Below are positions 45,014 to 54,661 of a stretch of DNA of 64,000 bases, in pieces. Below the pieces are notes generated by a model. It saw only the letters and a program-made list of their open reading frames with translations, searched no databases and was not told the DNA's origin. A program made the position numbers and the translations under genes. This DNA is from Anaerolineaceae bacterium. Its GTDB lineage: Bacteria; Chloroflexota; Anaerolineae; Anaerolineales; Anaerolineaceae. The DNA lies in NCBI GenBank assembly GCA_030653365.1, contig JAURZL010000001.1, positions 184,902-248,901 on the forward strand, written 5' to 3'. Each line of letters begins with the position of its first letter. Positions within the stretch are counted from its first letter, which is position 1.

Positions 45014-45957
45014 TGAAAGCAGTTGTATTTAATAAAAATGGTAAACCGGACAAACTCGTTCTGCAGGAAGTAGAAATACCGATACCCCTGGAAAATGAGG
45101 TATTGGTGAAAGTATATGCGGTCTCAGTGAATGCATACGATTATCGATCGATGCAGCTTGGAATTGTCCCCAAAAAGAAAATCTTTGGTGCTGATGTTTC
45201 CGGTGTAGTTGAAACTGTTGGAAATAATGTCAAAAAACTTCGAATCGGTGATGAGGTTTTCGGTGATCTATCTGCCAGCGGTTCAGGTGGTTTTGCGGAA
45301 TATGTGACCGCTCCAGAATCCGCCTTTGGCATCAAACCTGCGAAGGTCTCGTTTGAGGATGCAGCAGCAACACCTATGGCAGCTCTTACCGCTTTACAGG
45401 CTTTACGTGATTTGGGTCAAATTCAACCTGGTCAGCATGTATTGATTTACGGATCCGGTGGCGGTGTGGGAACTTTTGCTGTTCAACTTGCGAAATATTA
45501 TGGTGCGGAAGTCACTGCTGTTTGTAGCCCAAAAAATGTAGAACAAACACGTTCTCTTGGGGCAGACCATGTCATCGATTATTCCAAATCGGATGGCTTG
45601 AATAGTAGTACCAAATTCGATCTCATCGTGGCTGTAAATGGAAATCGTCCATTGATGGATTACAAACGGGTTTTAAAATCCAATGGCAATTTTGTCCTGG
45701 TGGGAGGAGCGTTTTCACAAATCATACGAATGTTATTGTTTGGGAAAATCCTATCTATTGGTGGAAAAAAGATGCGATTTTTATCAGCAAAACCAGATGT
45801 AAAGGATTTAGAATTTGTTATTCAATTGATGGAGAGTGGAAAGATTAAAGCGGTTATCGATCGACAATATTCTCTTCCGGAAACTTCTGAAGCAGTTAAG
45901 TATCTCAAGCAAGGGCATGCGCAGGGAAAAGTGGTTATTTCCGTTCATCAACAATAA
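45013..45957 (+). CDS. NAD(P)-dependent alcohol dehydrogenase/quinone oxidoreductase (MDR family)
   Basis: The 314-residue protein is a medium-chain reductase without structural zinc cysteines. It has a GroES-like N-terminus (IFGADVSGVVETVG) and a Rossmann fold with YGSGGGVGTFAVQLAKYYGA (residues 146-165), followed by the LGADHVIDY motif. This is the pattern of quinone oxidoreductase-like, zinc-independent members. It is the last gene of the XRE-linked operon. Confidence 0.85.
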   Translation: MKAVVFNKNGKPDKLVLQEVEIPIPLENEVLVKVYAVSVNAYDYRSMQLGIVPKKKIFGADVSGVVETVGNNVKKLRIGDEVFGDLSASGSGGFAEYVTAPESAFGIKPAKVSFEDAAATPMAALTALQALRDLGQIQPGQHVLIYGSGGGVGTFAVQLAKYYGAEVTAVCSPKNVEQTRSLGADHVIDYSKSDGLNSSTKFDLIVAVNGNRPLMDYKRVLKSNGNFVLVGGAFSQIIRMLLFGKILSIGGKKMRFLSAKPDVKDLEFVIQLMESGKIKAVIDRQYSLPETSEAVKYLKQGHAQGKVVISVHQQ

Positions 45958-46074
45958 AAAATAAAGGACATAATGAACAGGCTCTGTTGAACTCTACCAC
46001 GAAGAAGGCTAACAAGATACAATGGAAGGTGAAAGATTCGGAAAAACCTATAAATTAAGAAAGAAATTAACAAA

Positions 46075-47598
46075 ATGGAAGAAATTGATCGTCAAACTAG
46101 TGAAAATATAACTCAAAAATCTACGAATGAAGCACCACAAGAAGTGCTTCCGGAAGCCAGACTGGCTGATTTACCAGAAAAGATGCGTCAGGGAGCGGCG
46201 CTGGCTGGCTGGGATGAGCTAATGCCTGTTCAGGCCAAAGCCATTCCTTATCTTTTCTCCCGACGCGATATGATGATCCAATCACACACCGGCAGTGGGA
46301 AAACCGGGGCTTATTTACTGCCCATGCTCGAAATGATCAATCCGCTCGAGAATGCAGCTCAGGTTCTGATCATGGTACCAACGCGTGAGCTGGCTTTACA
46401 GGTTGCTACGGAAGCTGAGTTATTTGGAAAGGCGATCGGTGTTCGCTCCATCGCTGTCTATGGAGGTGTTGGTTATCGTGCTCAATTGGACGCTTTTAAG
46501 GAGGGAGCACACATTATTATTGGTACTCCTGGCCGTTTACTTGATCACTTACTACGCCGGTCTCTTTCCCTCAAAGATTTGAAATTCTTAATCCTGGATG
46601 AAGCCGATCATATGTTGTCGATGGGGTTTTACCCGGATATGCGCCGGGTGAAATCTTATTTACCGAATCACCCGATCAGTACATATATGTTCTCAGCCAC
46701 ATTTCCACCCCAGGTGATGCGCGTTACCAGCGAATTTCTGCGTGACCCGGGATTTATTAATCTTAGCAGTGAGCATATCCACGTCACCGAGACAGAACAT
46801 GTCTACTATAAAGTCCCGGGAATGGATAAGGATCGCAGTTTGGTACGAATACTTGAGGTCGAAAATCCACTATCAGCCATCATCTTCTGTAATACGAAGG
46901 TACATGTCGAATATGTGACCACCGTTCTGCAGCGATTTGGCTATGACGCTGATTTGCTGACATCGGATCTTTCACAATCCGCTCGTGAAAAGGTGCTCAC
47001 GCGGGTTCGCAGTGGTACCCTGCGTTTTCTGGTTGCCACGGATGTAGCTGCCCGGGGGATCGATTTACCTGAACTTTCCCATGTTATCCAGTATGAACCC
47101 CCTGAAGATGCTGAAGCGTATATCCATCGATCTGGTCGCACAGGTCGGGCTGGCGGTAGTGGTACGGCGATCACTTTGGTTAACATCACTGAACAAGCAG
47201 AACTCCGTCTCATTGGAAAACGATTTTCCTTGAAAATTGAGGAACGTGATTTACCCGATGATGAATTCGTGGAAAAGGTGGTTTCGGAGCGCATCATCAC
47301 CCTGCTCGAAGCAAAATTACGTACCAGGGATAAATTGCGGACGGAACGCATGCACCGCTTTTTGCCACTTGCCCGTAGTCTGAATGAAAACGATGAAGAA
47401 ACCGGTTTACTAGCTATGCTTCTTGATGATTTTTATCAGGAGACTTTCTATTCCCCCGTCGTTCCTCCATCATCGGAGGAGCAACAGGATCGCCAACGAA
47501 GTACACGTCGTCCAAAACCTCGCGCTACGAATGAGCCAGAGCGTAAAGGTAGCTATTCTTCTAATAAATCCAGCAACCGCAGACGGCGTCCTCGCTAA
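46075..47598 (+). CDS. DEAD-box ATP-dependent RNA helicase
   Basis: The 507-residue protein carries all core motifs: Q-motif (GWDELMPVQAKAIPYLF), motif I SHTGSGKT (70-77), Ia PTRELALQVA, II DEAD (175-178), III SAT (207-209), and VI HRSGRTGRAG. It unwinds short RNA duplexes in ribosome assembly or mRNA turnover. A glutamate-rich N-terminal tail precedes the core. The C-terminal tail is strongly basic (Arg/Ser/Lys) and probably binds RNA without a folded domain. It stands alone. Confidence 0.93.
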   Translation: MEEIDRQTSENITQKSTNEAPQEVLPEARLADLPEKMRQGAALAGWDELMPVQAKAIPYLFSRRDMMIQSHTGSGKTGAYLLPMLEMINPLENAAQVLIMVPTRELALQVATEAELFGKAIGVRSIAVYGGVGYRAQLDAFKEGAHIIIGTPGRLLDHLLRRSLSLKDLKFLILDEADHMLSMGFYPDMRRVKSYLPNHPISTYMFSATFPPQVMRVTSEFLRDPGFINLSSEHIHVTETEHVYYKVPGMDKDRSLVRILEVENPLSAIIFCNTKVHVEYVTTVLQRFGYDADLLTSDLSQSAREKVLTRVRSGTLRFLVATDVAARGIDLPELSHVIQYEPPEDAEAYIHRSGRTGRAGGSGTAITLVNITEQAELRLIGKRFSLKIEERDLPDDEFVEKVVSERIITLLEAKLRTRDKLRTERMHRFLPLARSLNENDEETGLLAMLLDDFYQETFYSPVVPPSSEEQQDRQRSTRRPKPRATNEPERKGSYSSNKSSNRRRRPR

Positions 47599-47638
47599 TT
47601 GAGATGCATGGTTTCAACCCTTTAGGAAGTCGATAAAA

Positions 47639-47718
47639 TTAAGGCTGGGTTAAGGATAAAAGAATTCTTTTCCAAACTGGTTTGGCTGCTTCTTCGTTGT
47701 AGGCACTTATTACCCCCT
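47639..47718 (-). pseudogene. C-terminal remnant of a dienelactone hydrolase gene
   Basis: The minus strand reads AYNEEAAKPVWKRILLSLTQ followed by Pro and a stop. This parallels the last residues of the intact dienelactone hydrolase gene at 49750 (AYNAAAATLAWERTLSFLTQ, Pro, stop), and the DNA is similar over about 70 bases. The rest of the gene is absent. It lies 40 bases after the helicase stop and 140 bases before the lipoprotein stop. Confidence 0.65.
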
Positions 47719-47859
47719 GATCCTTGAGTATTTAAATTAAGGATTTATTTATCTTTGGCGAGCGATTTTACCTAATGAATAATTTTACCTCCACGAATTT
47801 ATAGAAGGATACTTAATAAATCAGATCCCTTTTAAAGCCAAGCCCACAACTTATGATAG

Positions 47860-49083
47860 TCAGGGATTACGCAACCAGATGGGATCTTTTCCAAATTCCA
47901 GCAATTGACGTTCAACATAATTGTTTAACGATATAACATAAAGTCCTTCACTACCATTGGAAGATGAAAAGACAAGATGTTTACTATCTGGCGACCAACT
48001 AGGGTGGCTATCATTCGTTTGGTTATCGGTTATCAAGTAAACCTTGTATTTGCTGGTGTCCGAAGTGTTATCTGCAAGCAGGGAAAGATTAGCTGTATCG
48101 ATCAGAAAAATCTCATCCCCGTTTTGGTCATATGGATCCAAGCCTGAAAATGCAATATATTTCCCGTCGGGAGAGAGTATTAGATCTGGGTTACTTCTTA
48201 CATCCCAATATTCAAAAATGTTCCGACCGTCCGTATCTACAACGTAGATCGTATCCTTATCGTAAGACTCGTTATTCTTTCCAATATAACAAAACCCGAC
48301 AAAAAAGATATGCGATTCATCCGGAGTCCAGGCTAGAGAAAAAGAATAATATCGAACGGGGACAAAGATCACCTTCCGAGTGCTTATTGTCTGGATATAA
48401 ATCCCGTTCAAATCTTGATTAATGTTTGAACCACAGTGAATGGCAATTTTTTGACCGGTTGGTGACCATTGGATATGTGAACAATAAAATTCAGGTTTAT
48501 TATGGTTGGTGAGCCGACTAAAACCTGAACCATCCTGATGAACAAAATAGACATCATTTTGGTATAAGAAGGCAATGGTTTTGTTGTCCGGTGACCAGGT
48601 TAATTCACGCAGATAGGTATCAACGCCACCTTTTATTTCAACTGTGATTTCATTGATCAAATCACCGGACGAATAGATCTCCAAAACGAAGATTTGTCCA
48701 TCGGTTAAAAATATACCCAAATTTGCTTTTTGCTTGACCATGAATTGTCCATCCAGAGACATATTTCCAAGTAAAGAGTATACGTGAGCGTCTGAACCAT
48801 CTGCATCGACAAGCCAATTGTTGCCTGCCTCATCCTTGAATAAGATCTTTCCCTGATTGCTTAGGTCAGCAAGATAAGCGAGAGTTTGGGTGACAATTGG
48901 AAGAGGTGAAGGGGTAATGGTAGGTGACAAAGATGGGATTTGAGTAAAAATGGTAGGTGACAGGGATGGGATTTGAGTGATAATTGAAGTCACATTTGGT
49001 GTTTCCATTGTAATTGGAGTAGCAGATCCACATGCCGTAAGAAAAAGAATAACTATCGGAATGACCCTTAAGAATTTAATCAT
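47860..49083 (-). CDS. lipoprotein with TolB-like (PD40/WD40) beta-propeller
   Basis: The 407-residue lipoprotein has lipobox LTAC (Cys18), a Thr/Ser/Pro-rich linker containing a duplicated 11-residue unit (about residues 35-58), and a propeller. Blades end in repeated WSPDxKxIAF-type motifs (TWSPDNKTIAFLYQN, QWSPTGQKIAIHCG, ILSPDGKYIAFSG, SWSPDSKHLVFSSS). These repeats mediate binding outside the membrane; no enzyme is implied. The start overlaps the stop of the upstream hypothetical gene (TAATG), so it is translationally coupled. Confidence 0.82.
   Translation of the reverse strand: MIKFLRVIPIVILFLTACGSATPITMETPNVTSIITQIPSLSPTIFTQIPSLSPTITPSPLPIVTQTLAYLADLSNQGKILFKDEAGNNWLVDADGSDAHVYSLLGNMSLDGQFMVKQKANLGIFLTDGQIFVLEIYSSGDLINEITVEIKGGVDTYLRELTWSPDNKTIAFLYQNDVYFVHQDGSGFSRLTNHNKPEFYCSHIQWSPTGQKIAIHCGSNINQDLNGIYIQTISTRKVIFVPVRYYSFSLAWTPDESHIFFVGFCYIGKNNESYDKDTIYVVDTDGRNIFEYWDVRSNPDLILSPDGKYIAFSGLDPYDQNGDEIFLIDTANLSLLADNTSDTSKYKVYLITDNQTNDSHPSWSPDSKHLVFSSSNGSEGLYVISLNNYVERQLLEFGKDPIWLRNP
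48917..48979. repeat. 33-bp tandem repeat (two units) in the lipoprotein linker
   Basis: Two direct copies of a 30-base block, offset by 33 bases, differ at three or four positions and encode the duplicated IPSLSPTI-type linker unit. The period is a multiple of three, so copy-number changes would keep the frame. Confidence 0.7.
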
Positions 49084-49535
49084 TATTCCTCCAAAATGGT
49101 GAGGTTGTAATTGTAGATAATTATTGCATCTTGATTTTCTTGAAAAAAGTATAGCAAAATAAAGTTGGGGCTACAACAATAAAACAACAAATCATTATCA
49201 TCCTGACCGCTCACATGAATTACCTTAGAAGTGATGATGTTTAGATGCATAGTCCCAATCCACCCACCGATAGGTGTCCAGTTGTTACCGAAGATGGAAA
49301 ATGAAATAGGTATTTCCAGTCCAGTTACTTCAATGATGTGCAGTGAAGCATCCAGGTAGAGTCGTGTCTGGTTGTCAGTTTTACATTTTCGATAGAGGAA
49401 AAATTCAACAATAAAACGGGCACCAGGATCGTTTGCTACTAAACCATCCCAGAAGTAGTTGACCATTTCCATCTTTCCACCACAATCCCAAACGTAGAAG
49501 TCAAGAACCCCATTTGGTATTAGTGCATCTCGCAT
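49083..49535 (-). CDS. hypothetical protein coupled to the propeller lipoprotein
   Basis: A 150-residue frame begins MRDALIPNGVLDFYVWDCGG and ends ILEE with a stop overlapping the lipoprotein start. It has no signal peptide and is rich in aromatic and Ile/Leu residues with beta-strand character (YLDASLHIIEVTGLEIPISF). No family is recognised. The overlap and shared GGAGGAA region are the main evidence that it is a gene, though it might be a decayed domain. Confidence 0.5.
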   Translation of the reverse strand: MRDALIPNGVLDFYVWDCGGKMEMVNYFWDGLVANDPGARFIVEFFLYRKCKTDNQTRLYLDASLHIIEVTGLEIPISFSIFGNNWTPIGGWIGTMHLNIITSKVIHVSGQDDNDLLFYCCSPNFILLYFFQENQDAIIIYNYNLTILEE

Positions 49536-49749
49536 CACCTACGATGCCATAACGGGAACGGAGATGAAGTAAAGGACAAACCTAGAGGTAACCATGTTTA
49601 TTGAATAGGAGTATGGGATAAGCTTAGGACATCGCCAACTTAAAAGCGTGCGTGTGGGTCTGAAATTCTTTGTCTCGCAAACTCAATGAATTCTGCTTAT
49701 GGATCGATAGCAAGTGAAGAACGATCCAATCTTAAGGAAACCATCAGAA

Positions 49750-50391
49750 TTAAGGTTGGGTTAAGAATGAAAGGGTTCTCTCCCATGCCAGGGTGGCTGC
49801 TGCTGCGTTATACGCATCCGTGCAGTCGGGTTCACAGAACCAGTGACTGGTATTCGGATATTGGTAAAAGGCACACGGTCTGTTTGATTTCTTCAGTGCG
49901 GTTTCAAGTTCATCGACATTTGTTTCAGGTTCAAACACGTCAAATTCCGCAAAATGCCCAAGATAGGATGCTTTAGCATGGGTGTAGTCATCAGGTCCGG
50001 TGCCATAATAGATAACAACTTTGCTGATTTTTTCTGGACGGTTTGATGAGAGATCCAATGCCAGGAAGGCACCTAATGAAAATCCAATCACTGAGATACC
50101 TTCATCGGAATGTGGGGCATGATCATTCAGGAGATTAATGGCATGGTCAAGATCTATTCTGGCTTGCTCCAGGCTCAATTCATTGCTGTAAATTTCTGCG
50201 GTCTCAATTTCAACGGTTAGTTTCCCGTGGTATAAGTCTGGTGCATAAACCGTGAAACCTTCTTTGGCTAATTGGTCACAGAAATTCTTGATGGTTTTGT
50301 TCAATCCCCACCAGGCATGTAAGACCAATACTTTTCCGAAACTTTTGTTTTTTGCAATAGCGAGGTGACCACCAGGTTGAGCAGGTGACAT
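49750..50391 (-). CDS. dienelactone hydrolase family protein
   Basis: The 213-residue alpha/beta hydrolase has the family order: VLVLHAWWGL, YAPDLYHG, the nucleophile elbow GFSLGAFLAL (residues 103-112) and TSHWFCEPDCTDAY with the catalytic His. The nucleophile is Ser105, where true dienelactone hydrolases have Cys, so it is probably a general esterase. A remnant of a second copy lies at 47639. A GGAGG site precedes the start. Confidence 0.85.
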   Translation of the reverse strand: MSPAQPGGHLAIAKNKSFGKVLVLHAWWGLNKTIKNFCDQLAKEGFTVYAPDLYHGKLTVEIETAEIYSNELSLEQARIDLDHAINLLNDHAPHSDEGISVIGFSLGAFLALDLSSNRPEKISKVVIYYGTGPDDYTHAKASYLGHFAEFDVFEPETNVDELETALKKSNRPCAFYQYPNTSHWFCEPDCTDAYNAAAATLAWERTLSFLTQP

Positions 50392-50566
50392 ATTATCCTC
50401 CTGAATACTTTATCATTCTTGAACGTTCATTAAAAGAAGAACACTCAGCATTTTACTGGTTAAACAGCTTCTGTTCGAGTGCCTAATTACCATCTTACTC
50501 ATTTACAATATCATTTTGAAATTGTGTAAAAGGTTATTGTGAAATTATTTCTTGAGATTGAGGAAA

Positions 50567-51715
50567 TTAATCGTCAGCCAGATAATTCACACCTGATAAT
50601 ACATCATTCTGCAGGATCTCCATCATTCTTCCAGGTTCCTCAAAGATGGGACTATGAGCAGATTGTTCAAATGTATAAAACCCTTTCACCGGTGCTTGAA
50701 GTTCATCAAGATAGTCATTTGCCATGTCATATGAACAGGTGTAATCATATTTTCCATGCAGGAAATAAACGGGAAGATCAAGGGTTTGAACTTTTTGAGT
50801 AAGATCGATAGAAAACATTTCATTGCGTAAATAACCAGCGGAGAAAGATTTACCTCGCCATATATTGAATTTTTCCTTGAGGGTATATTCTTTATTTAAC
50901 AAGGAAGGAATAAAAATTCCCGATATCACTGATTTCATCTCCATCGTTGTGCCGATTCCTAAACGGTGCATGGCATCATCACGCAACATAAGATATGCAT
51001 CCGGCAAAGGGCTGACCATCCCAGGAGGTGCATTTTCCAATTTCTCCACCATTTTTTCGTTTCCATTCTTTTTGTATTCCGCGAGCATATAGTCGTATGC
51101 TAGGTTTTCAGATTCCAATTGATAGGACATTTGCGCCATTCCAATATAAGCGTAATACAATTCTGGAGCTTGATAAGCTGCCAGGATGCCTATAAAACTT
51201 CCACCAGAATGTCCCATCAAATAAATTTTTTCTTTTCCGAAGCGATTTCGTAAATAATTGGAGACTACCAAAGTATCCTCAACCAATTGATCAATTGTCA
51301 TAGTCTCTGGAGAAATATCTGGGCTGAAAGAAAGACCAGCTCCCCGTTGTTCCCACCAAACAACAGTAAAATTTTCTTCCAGATCAGTTGGATATTTTTG
51401 AGTAAGAAAATATTCAGGCATCCCGGGTCCACCATGCACAAAAAGTAGCACGGGATTTGTTTCATCCCTGCTTTTGATAAACATTCCCTGCCTGACACCG
51501 TTGATATCGACAAAAATTTTCTCAGATATACTGCCAGGCAAAGAAATCCCATTTTCATCGGTAAACGGAATTGGATTTCCTGTACTCAAAGAAAATAAAA
51601 TTCCAAATAATAAGAGCATGAAAAAAAGACCAATTAAACCAATTGTCATGATAAACCTTCTGATAGATCTTGCTGCGTGTATATTTCTATGATTTTTCTC
51701 TCTTTGTATAGTCAT
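50567..51715 (-). CDS. membrane-anchored alpha/beta hydrolase (proline iminopeptidase-like)
   Basis: The protein, about 382 residues, has an N-terminal anchor (about residues 22-45). A hydrolase domain follows with FVHGGPGMPEYF, WWEQRGAGLSFSPDI and the elbow MGHSGGSFIG (Ser at about 170). The HGGPG and RGAGxS motifs are typical of proline iminopeptidases and related amide or ester hydrolases. The late QSAHSPIFEEP supplies the catalytic His. ATG at 51715 is used; an in-frame GTG lies 21 bases earlier. The product would face outward. Confidence 0.83.
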   Translation of the reverse strand: MTIQREKNHRNIHAARSIRRFIMTIGLIGLFFMLLLFGILFSLSTGNPIPFTDENGISLPGSISEKIFVDINGVRQGMFIKSRDETNPVLLFVHGGPGMPEYFLTQKYPTDLEENFTVVWWEQRGAGLSFSPDISPETMTIDQLVEDTLVVSNYLRNRFGKEKIYLMGHSGGSFIGILAAYQAPELYYAYIGMAQMSYQLESENLAYDYMLAEYKKNGNEKMVEKLENAPPGMVSPLPDAYLMLRDDAMHRLGIGTTMEMKSVISGIFIPSLLNKEYTLKEKFNIWRGKSFSAGYLRNEMFSIDLTQKVQTLDLPVYFLHGKYDYTCSYDMANDYLDELQAPVKGFYTFEQSAHSPIFEEPGRMMEILQNDVLSGVNYLADD

Positions 51716-51966
51716 AAGTTTTCTTTTTCTGGCCACTAAGAAGAATTTTTTAAACGATCACCGCTTATTTATAACAAAAATTCATTTTTCCCAAACTGAC
51801 TATATGTACAGTAAATACAAGCAGAGTGGTCAGTAATTTAATATGAGAAAATTGTTTATCTATTGCCTGGTTGACCAGTTTGAAAACCATCATTTGGTGG
51901 GTGATTAATCAACGGGATAAAAGTAAAATTACCATCGAAAATTAATTTATCAACGAGGAGAATAAA

Positions 51967-52053
51967 ATGGATACAGGTGTGATTATTGCGGTGGTTTTTG
52001 TTCTTGCAGTAGCCGTGACAATTAGTATTTCTCAGAAGAAAAAAAATAAATAA
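51967..52053 (+). CDS. 28-residue single-span membrane peptide
   Basis: A short gene with a good GAGGAG site 7 bases before ATG. The peptide is MDTGVIIAVVFVLAVAVTIS followed by a basic end (QKKKNK). It is a classic small transmembrane peptide, with its Lys-rich end likely in the cytoplasm. A terminator follows at 52129. It may regulate a membrane protein, but there is no direct evidence. Confidence 0.6.
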   Translation: MDTGVIIAVVFVLAVAVTISISQKKKNK

Positions 52054-52128
52054 TTCAAGGTCTTATCAATAGAACAAGGTGAAATTAAGTAATTTTTCCA
52101 CCAGTCCTCTCATTCCAATCCAATCATT

Positions 52129-52165
52129 AATAAACGCTCTTTATCGGAGGAGCGTTTATTATTTT
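52129..52165. terminator. bidirectional rho-independent terminator
   Basis: A perfect 11-bp stem (AATAAACGCTC / GAGCGTTTATT) with a short loop and T-rich 3' end. It separates the small plus-strand peptide gene from the convergent DinB-like gene. Confidence 0.82.
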
Positions 52166-52196
52166 AATCTTCTCAGATTACCAGTAATAAATTCTT

Positions 52197-52622
52197 CTAA
52201 ACGGTGTAACGCTTATTCCAACTTTCAGGGAACGAAAGTCGATTGGCATAGACATAACGGATCAATTGACCATGATGCTGGATTTCATGCTCCAGAAGAT
52301 CGAACGCCAGTTTTTTCTGAACTTCTGATAAATTCTCGAATTTGATTTCGTTCAAACGGGTAAATGATGATGTCAAAGCATCAATAACAGATAGCTTGAT
52401 TCGAGGTGTTTTAAGACTGCACGAGAAGCCTGCCCATTCACCAGCTTCAATAGCTTTCAGATAGCTTTCACGAGCACCAACGATACACCAAAATTGACCA
52501 GAAATTTGATTGGAAGGCAGATTAGGCAAATCAAGGGTCAAGGATTCTTCTTCAAGATGTGCTACCAACTCTTGGGTTAATGTAAATGCACGCTTCAAAT
52601 TCTCTTTTAATATCTCGATCAT
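52197..52622 (-). CDS. DinB-superfamily protein
   Basis: The 141-residue protein looks like a four-helix bundle. Its late helix LLEHEIQHHGQLIRYVYANR holds the family's histidine pair, expected to bind a metal. DinB-like proteins include thiol-dependent transferases; most, including this one, have no assigned substrate. It is the left-most gene of a long minus-strand run of small accessory genes (to 63548). Confidence 0.72.
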   Translation of the reverse strand: MIEILKENLKRAFTLTQELVAHLEEESLTLDLPNLPSNQISGQFWCIVGARESYLKAIEAGEWAGFSCSLKTPRIKLSVIDALTSSFTRLNEIKFENLSEVQKKLAFDLLEHEIQHHGQLIRYVYANRLSFPESWNKRYTV

Positions 52623-52639
52623 CTTAACCTCTCTCTGAT

Positions 52640-53548
52640 TTAATTTTTACTTTCAAACTGACACCCTAAACGTTCTAATAGTTCTTGGCACAATTCAGCC
52701 TTATATTTCAGGGGAGGCTTCTCCGGACCATGTGAGTCTGAACCGGCGCTAATCAGTAATTGGTGTTTCTGAGCATATTCCAGATAAATCGCAGTTTGGA
52801 CTGGAGTATGTTTTGGATGATAAACCTCCAGGCCGTCAATCGGAATACTCTGGCGGAGTTTATCCAACATCTGAGAATCATAGGTCACAAATCCATCTTT
52901 GTGTCCTGGATGGGCAATGAGACACAATGCTCCACTCTGGTGAGCAGCTTCCACCACTGCAGCCAAATCGTTCATCGCAAAAACACAACCGGCCTCCAGA
53001 ATAATTCTCCCCGCCGATGGTTGACCAGTTCCATAGCCATGTTTTTTTAATAGAGCAGCCAATGCATGAGGTTGTTGAGGGCTGGGTTGTTCGAGCAGGA
53101 CATCCAATGCGTCGGGTTCCGAAGGAAATTTGTACCCTTTTCGCTTCAGGTTTTCAAAGACCTCCCTAGTATTCTCACGTTGATAGCGCAACAGATCTTG
53201 TGCTAAGTCGTTCAAGGTATTTGGAGGTTGACCAAACCCAAAGCAGAGGAGGTCTGTCATGTTGTCTAACCCCGACAATTCATCTTTCCCTGACATTTCG
53301 TCTTTCCACAGTGTTGTCATTTCAACACCCGCGATCAAAGGCAAGTGTCTATCCAGCGCAAGTTGTTGGAGTGTGATAACGGAATCTACCCGATCATGAT
53401 CGGTGATTGATGCCAGACTGAAATGCTCCTGCACAAGGTAATCCAGTAACTGTTCAGGTGTCCAGATGCCATCACTGAAGGTGGTATGCATGTGAAGATC
53501 GATCGAAGAAGTAGATGAGATTCTAGGCTTTATAAGAGCCATATTCAT
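52640..53548 (-). CDS. PHP-domain metal-dependent phosphoesterase
   Basis: The protein (about 302 residues) has the PHP metal site: IDLHMHTTFSDGIWTPEQLL, then SITDHDRVDS, IAGVEMTTLW, a late LIAHPGHKDGF and ISAGSDSHGPEKPP. This is the layout of RNase AM/TrpH-like phosphoesterases, which hydrolyse 3',5'-bisphosphates or RNA ends. The ATG at 53548 is chosen near the first PHP strand. A longer frame to 53599 overlaps the GNAT gene. The operon partner is uncertain. Confidence 0.82.
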   Translation of the reverse strand: MNMALIKPRISSTSSIDLHMHTTFSDGIWTPEQLLDYLVQEHFSLASITDHDRVDSVITLQQLALDRHLPLIAGVEMTTLWKDEMSGKDELSGLDNMTDLLCFGFGQPPNTLNDLAQDLLRYQRENTREVFENLKRKGYKFPSEPDALDVLLEQPSPQQPHALAALLKKHGYGTGQPSAGRIILEAGCVFAMNDLAAVVEAAHQSGALCLIAHPGHKDGFVTYDSQMLDKLRQSIPIDGLEVYHPKHTPVQTAIYLEYAQKHQLLISAGSDSHGPEKPPLKYKAELCQELLERLGCQFESKN

Positions 53549-53574
53549 TCCATCTTTGTCTCTTAATTTTATAG

Positions 53575-54138
53575 TCAAATTATCTTTCTCATAATACAAT
53601 GATTTTTCCCTTTTTTGCCCTCATAATCAAAACCAGCGATTTCAAAGATTTCTTTTGTTCCATTATATAAAAACGAATTTGAAACTTTTTTTCCTTCCGT
53701 ATCCTGTGGATAGCTTTCTACAACCCCACCACCTGATTTTTTAATGAGCTCCAAAGCACCATTCAATGCAAATAAAGACAGACCTTTTTTACGATAATCT
53801 CTATCAACAAATATACAAGTAATTCTCCAATCAGGCATTGTCATTTTGGACTCAACTTCTTTTTTGTGCATGATATTGGGTAGTTCTTCAGGTGGACCAA
53901 ATTGACACCATGCCACACAGGTGTCAGCATCATAAACCAATGCAGCATGAGATTTGTCTTCATTGACGAGCGACAATTTGTACGATCTAGCGTCTTCTTT
54001 ACTTTCAATTTTTTGGGGAGATTTAGGATGAAAAGATTTACACCAACATCCTCCCCAAATACCATTGTGTTTTTGAACCAACCTTTCAAAATCTTTCCAG
54101 GTTTCCATATTGAGCTCTTTTATAGATAAATTGTTCAT
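53575..54138 (-). CDS. GNAT family N-acetyltransferase
   Basis: A 187-residue protein with a Cys-rich start (IWGGCWCKSFHP) and a GNAT core: WRITCIFVDRDYRKKGLSLF (acetyl-CoA loop YRKKGLS), GGGVVESYPQD and a late FLYNGTKEIFEIAGFDYEGK. The Cys and aromatic N-terminus is seen in a subgroup of stand-alone GNATs of unknown substrate. Its end overlaps the possible long start of the PHP gene. Confidence 0.8.
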   Translation of the reverse strand: MNNLSIKELNMETWKDFERLVQKHNGIWGGCWCKSFHPKSPQKIESKEDARSYKLSLVNEDKSHAALVYDADTCVAWCQFGPPEELPNIMHKKEVESKMTMPDWRITCIFVDRDYRKKGLSLFALNGALELIKKSGGGVVESYPQDTEGKKVSNSFLYNGTKEIFEIAGFDYEGKKGKNHCIMRKII

Positions 54139-54163
54139 ATTTCCTCCATCTACTCATCAAGGA

Positions 54164-54598
54164 TTATTTACTCTGTTCTTTATTTCCTGTTGTCTGAAAT
54201 AGTGTGATTTGCATACCATCTGGATCCTGGAGTCGCACATTATAATCACCCCATGGGGTCAGGATAGGTGCATGAATCAATATCGCACCATGTGCAATCA
54301 ACCGCTCCATTGCCGTTTTCAAGTCAGGTACTTCCAATGCAAATCGAATCGTACCGCTCACACGTCGTCCTGCTTCGAGTTGGTCAATCGTTTCTGCCTG
54401 TACTTCGTCGAAAATCTCCAATGTAGCCTTCCCCATGTTGAGGACAAGTGCCTGACCTTGCCCGTTGTTCCAAATTGCGGCAGGTTCAATTCCGAGTCCA
54501 TCACAATAGAATTTAACCAATCGTTCGTAATCACTGGTTGTGAGTGCGACACGCATTTCGAAGACTGGATAGGTGGAATTTGATTTACCCATGTTCAT
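54164..54598 (-). CDS. VOC family protein
   Basis: The 144-residue protein has the VOC pattern: MRVALTTSDYERLVKFYCDG, LGIEPAAIWNNGQGQALVLN and WGDYNVRLQDPDGMQITLFQ. Small VOC proteins bind divalent metals and act on many substrates or simply bind drugs. It is in a minus-strand cassette-like run, with a 25-base gap to the GNAT gene. Confidence 0.83.
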   Translation of the reverse strand: MNMGKSNSTYPVFEMRVALTTSDYERLVKFYCDGLGIEPAAIWNNGQGQALVLNMGKATLEIFDEVQAETIDQLEAGRRVSGTIRFALEVPDLKTAMERLIAHGAILIHAPILTPWGDYNVRLQDPDGMQITLFQTTGNKEQSK

Positions 54599-54661
54599 AA
54601 TTAGTCCTTTCGGAATTTTCTGGTTCAGTTTATTTCCAAACTGCTTCCATCGTCATCCTCA

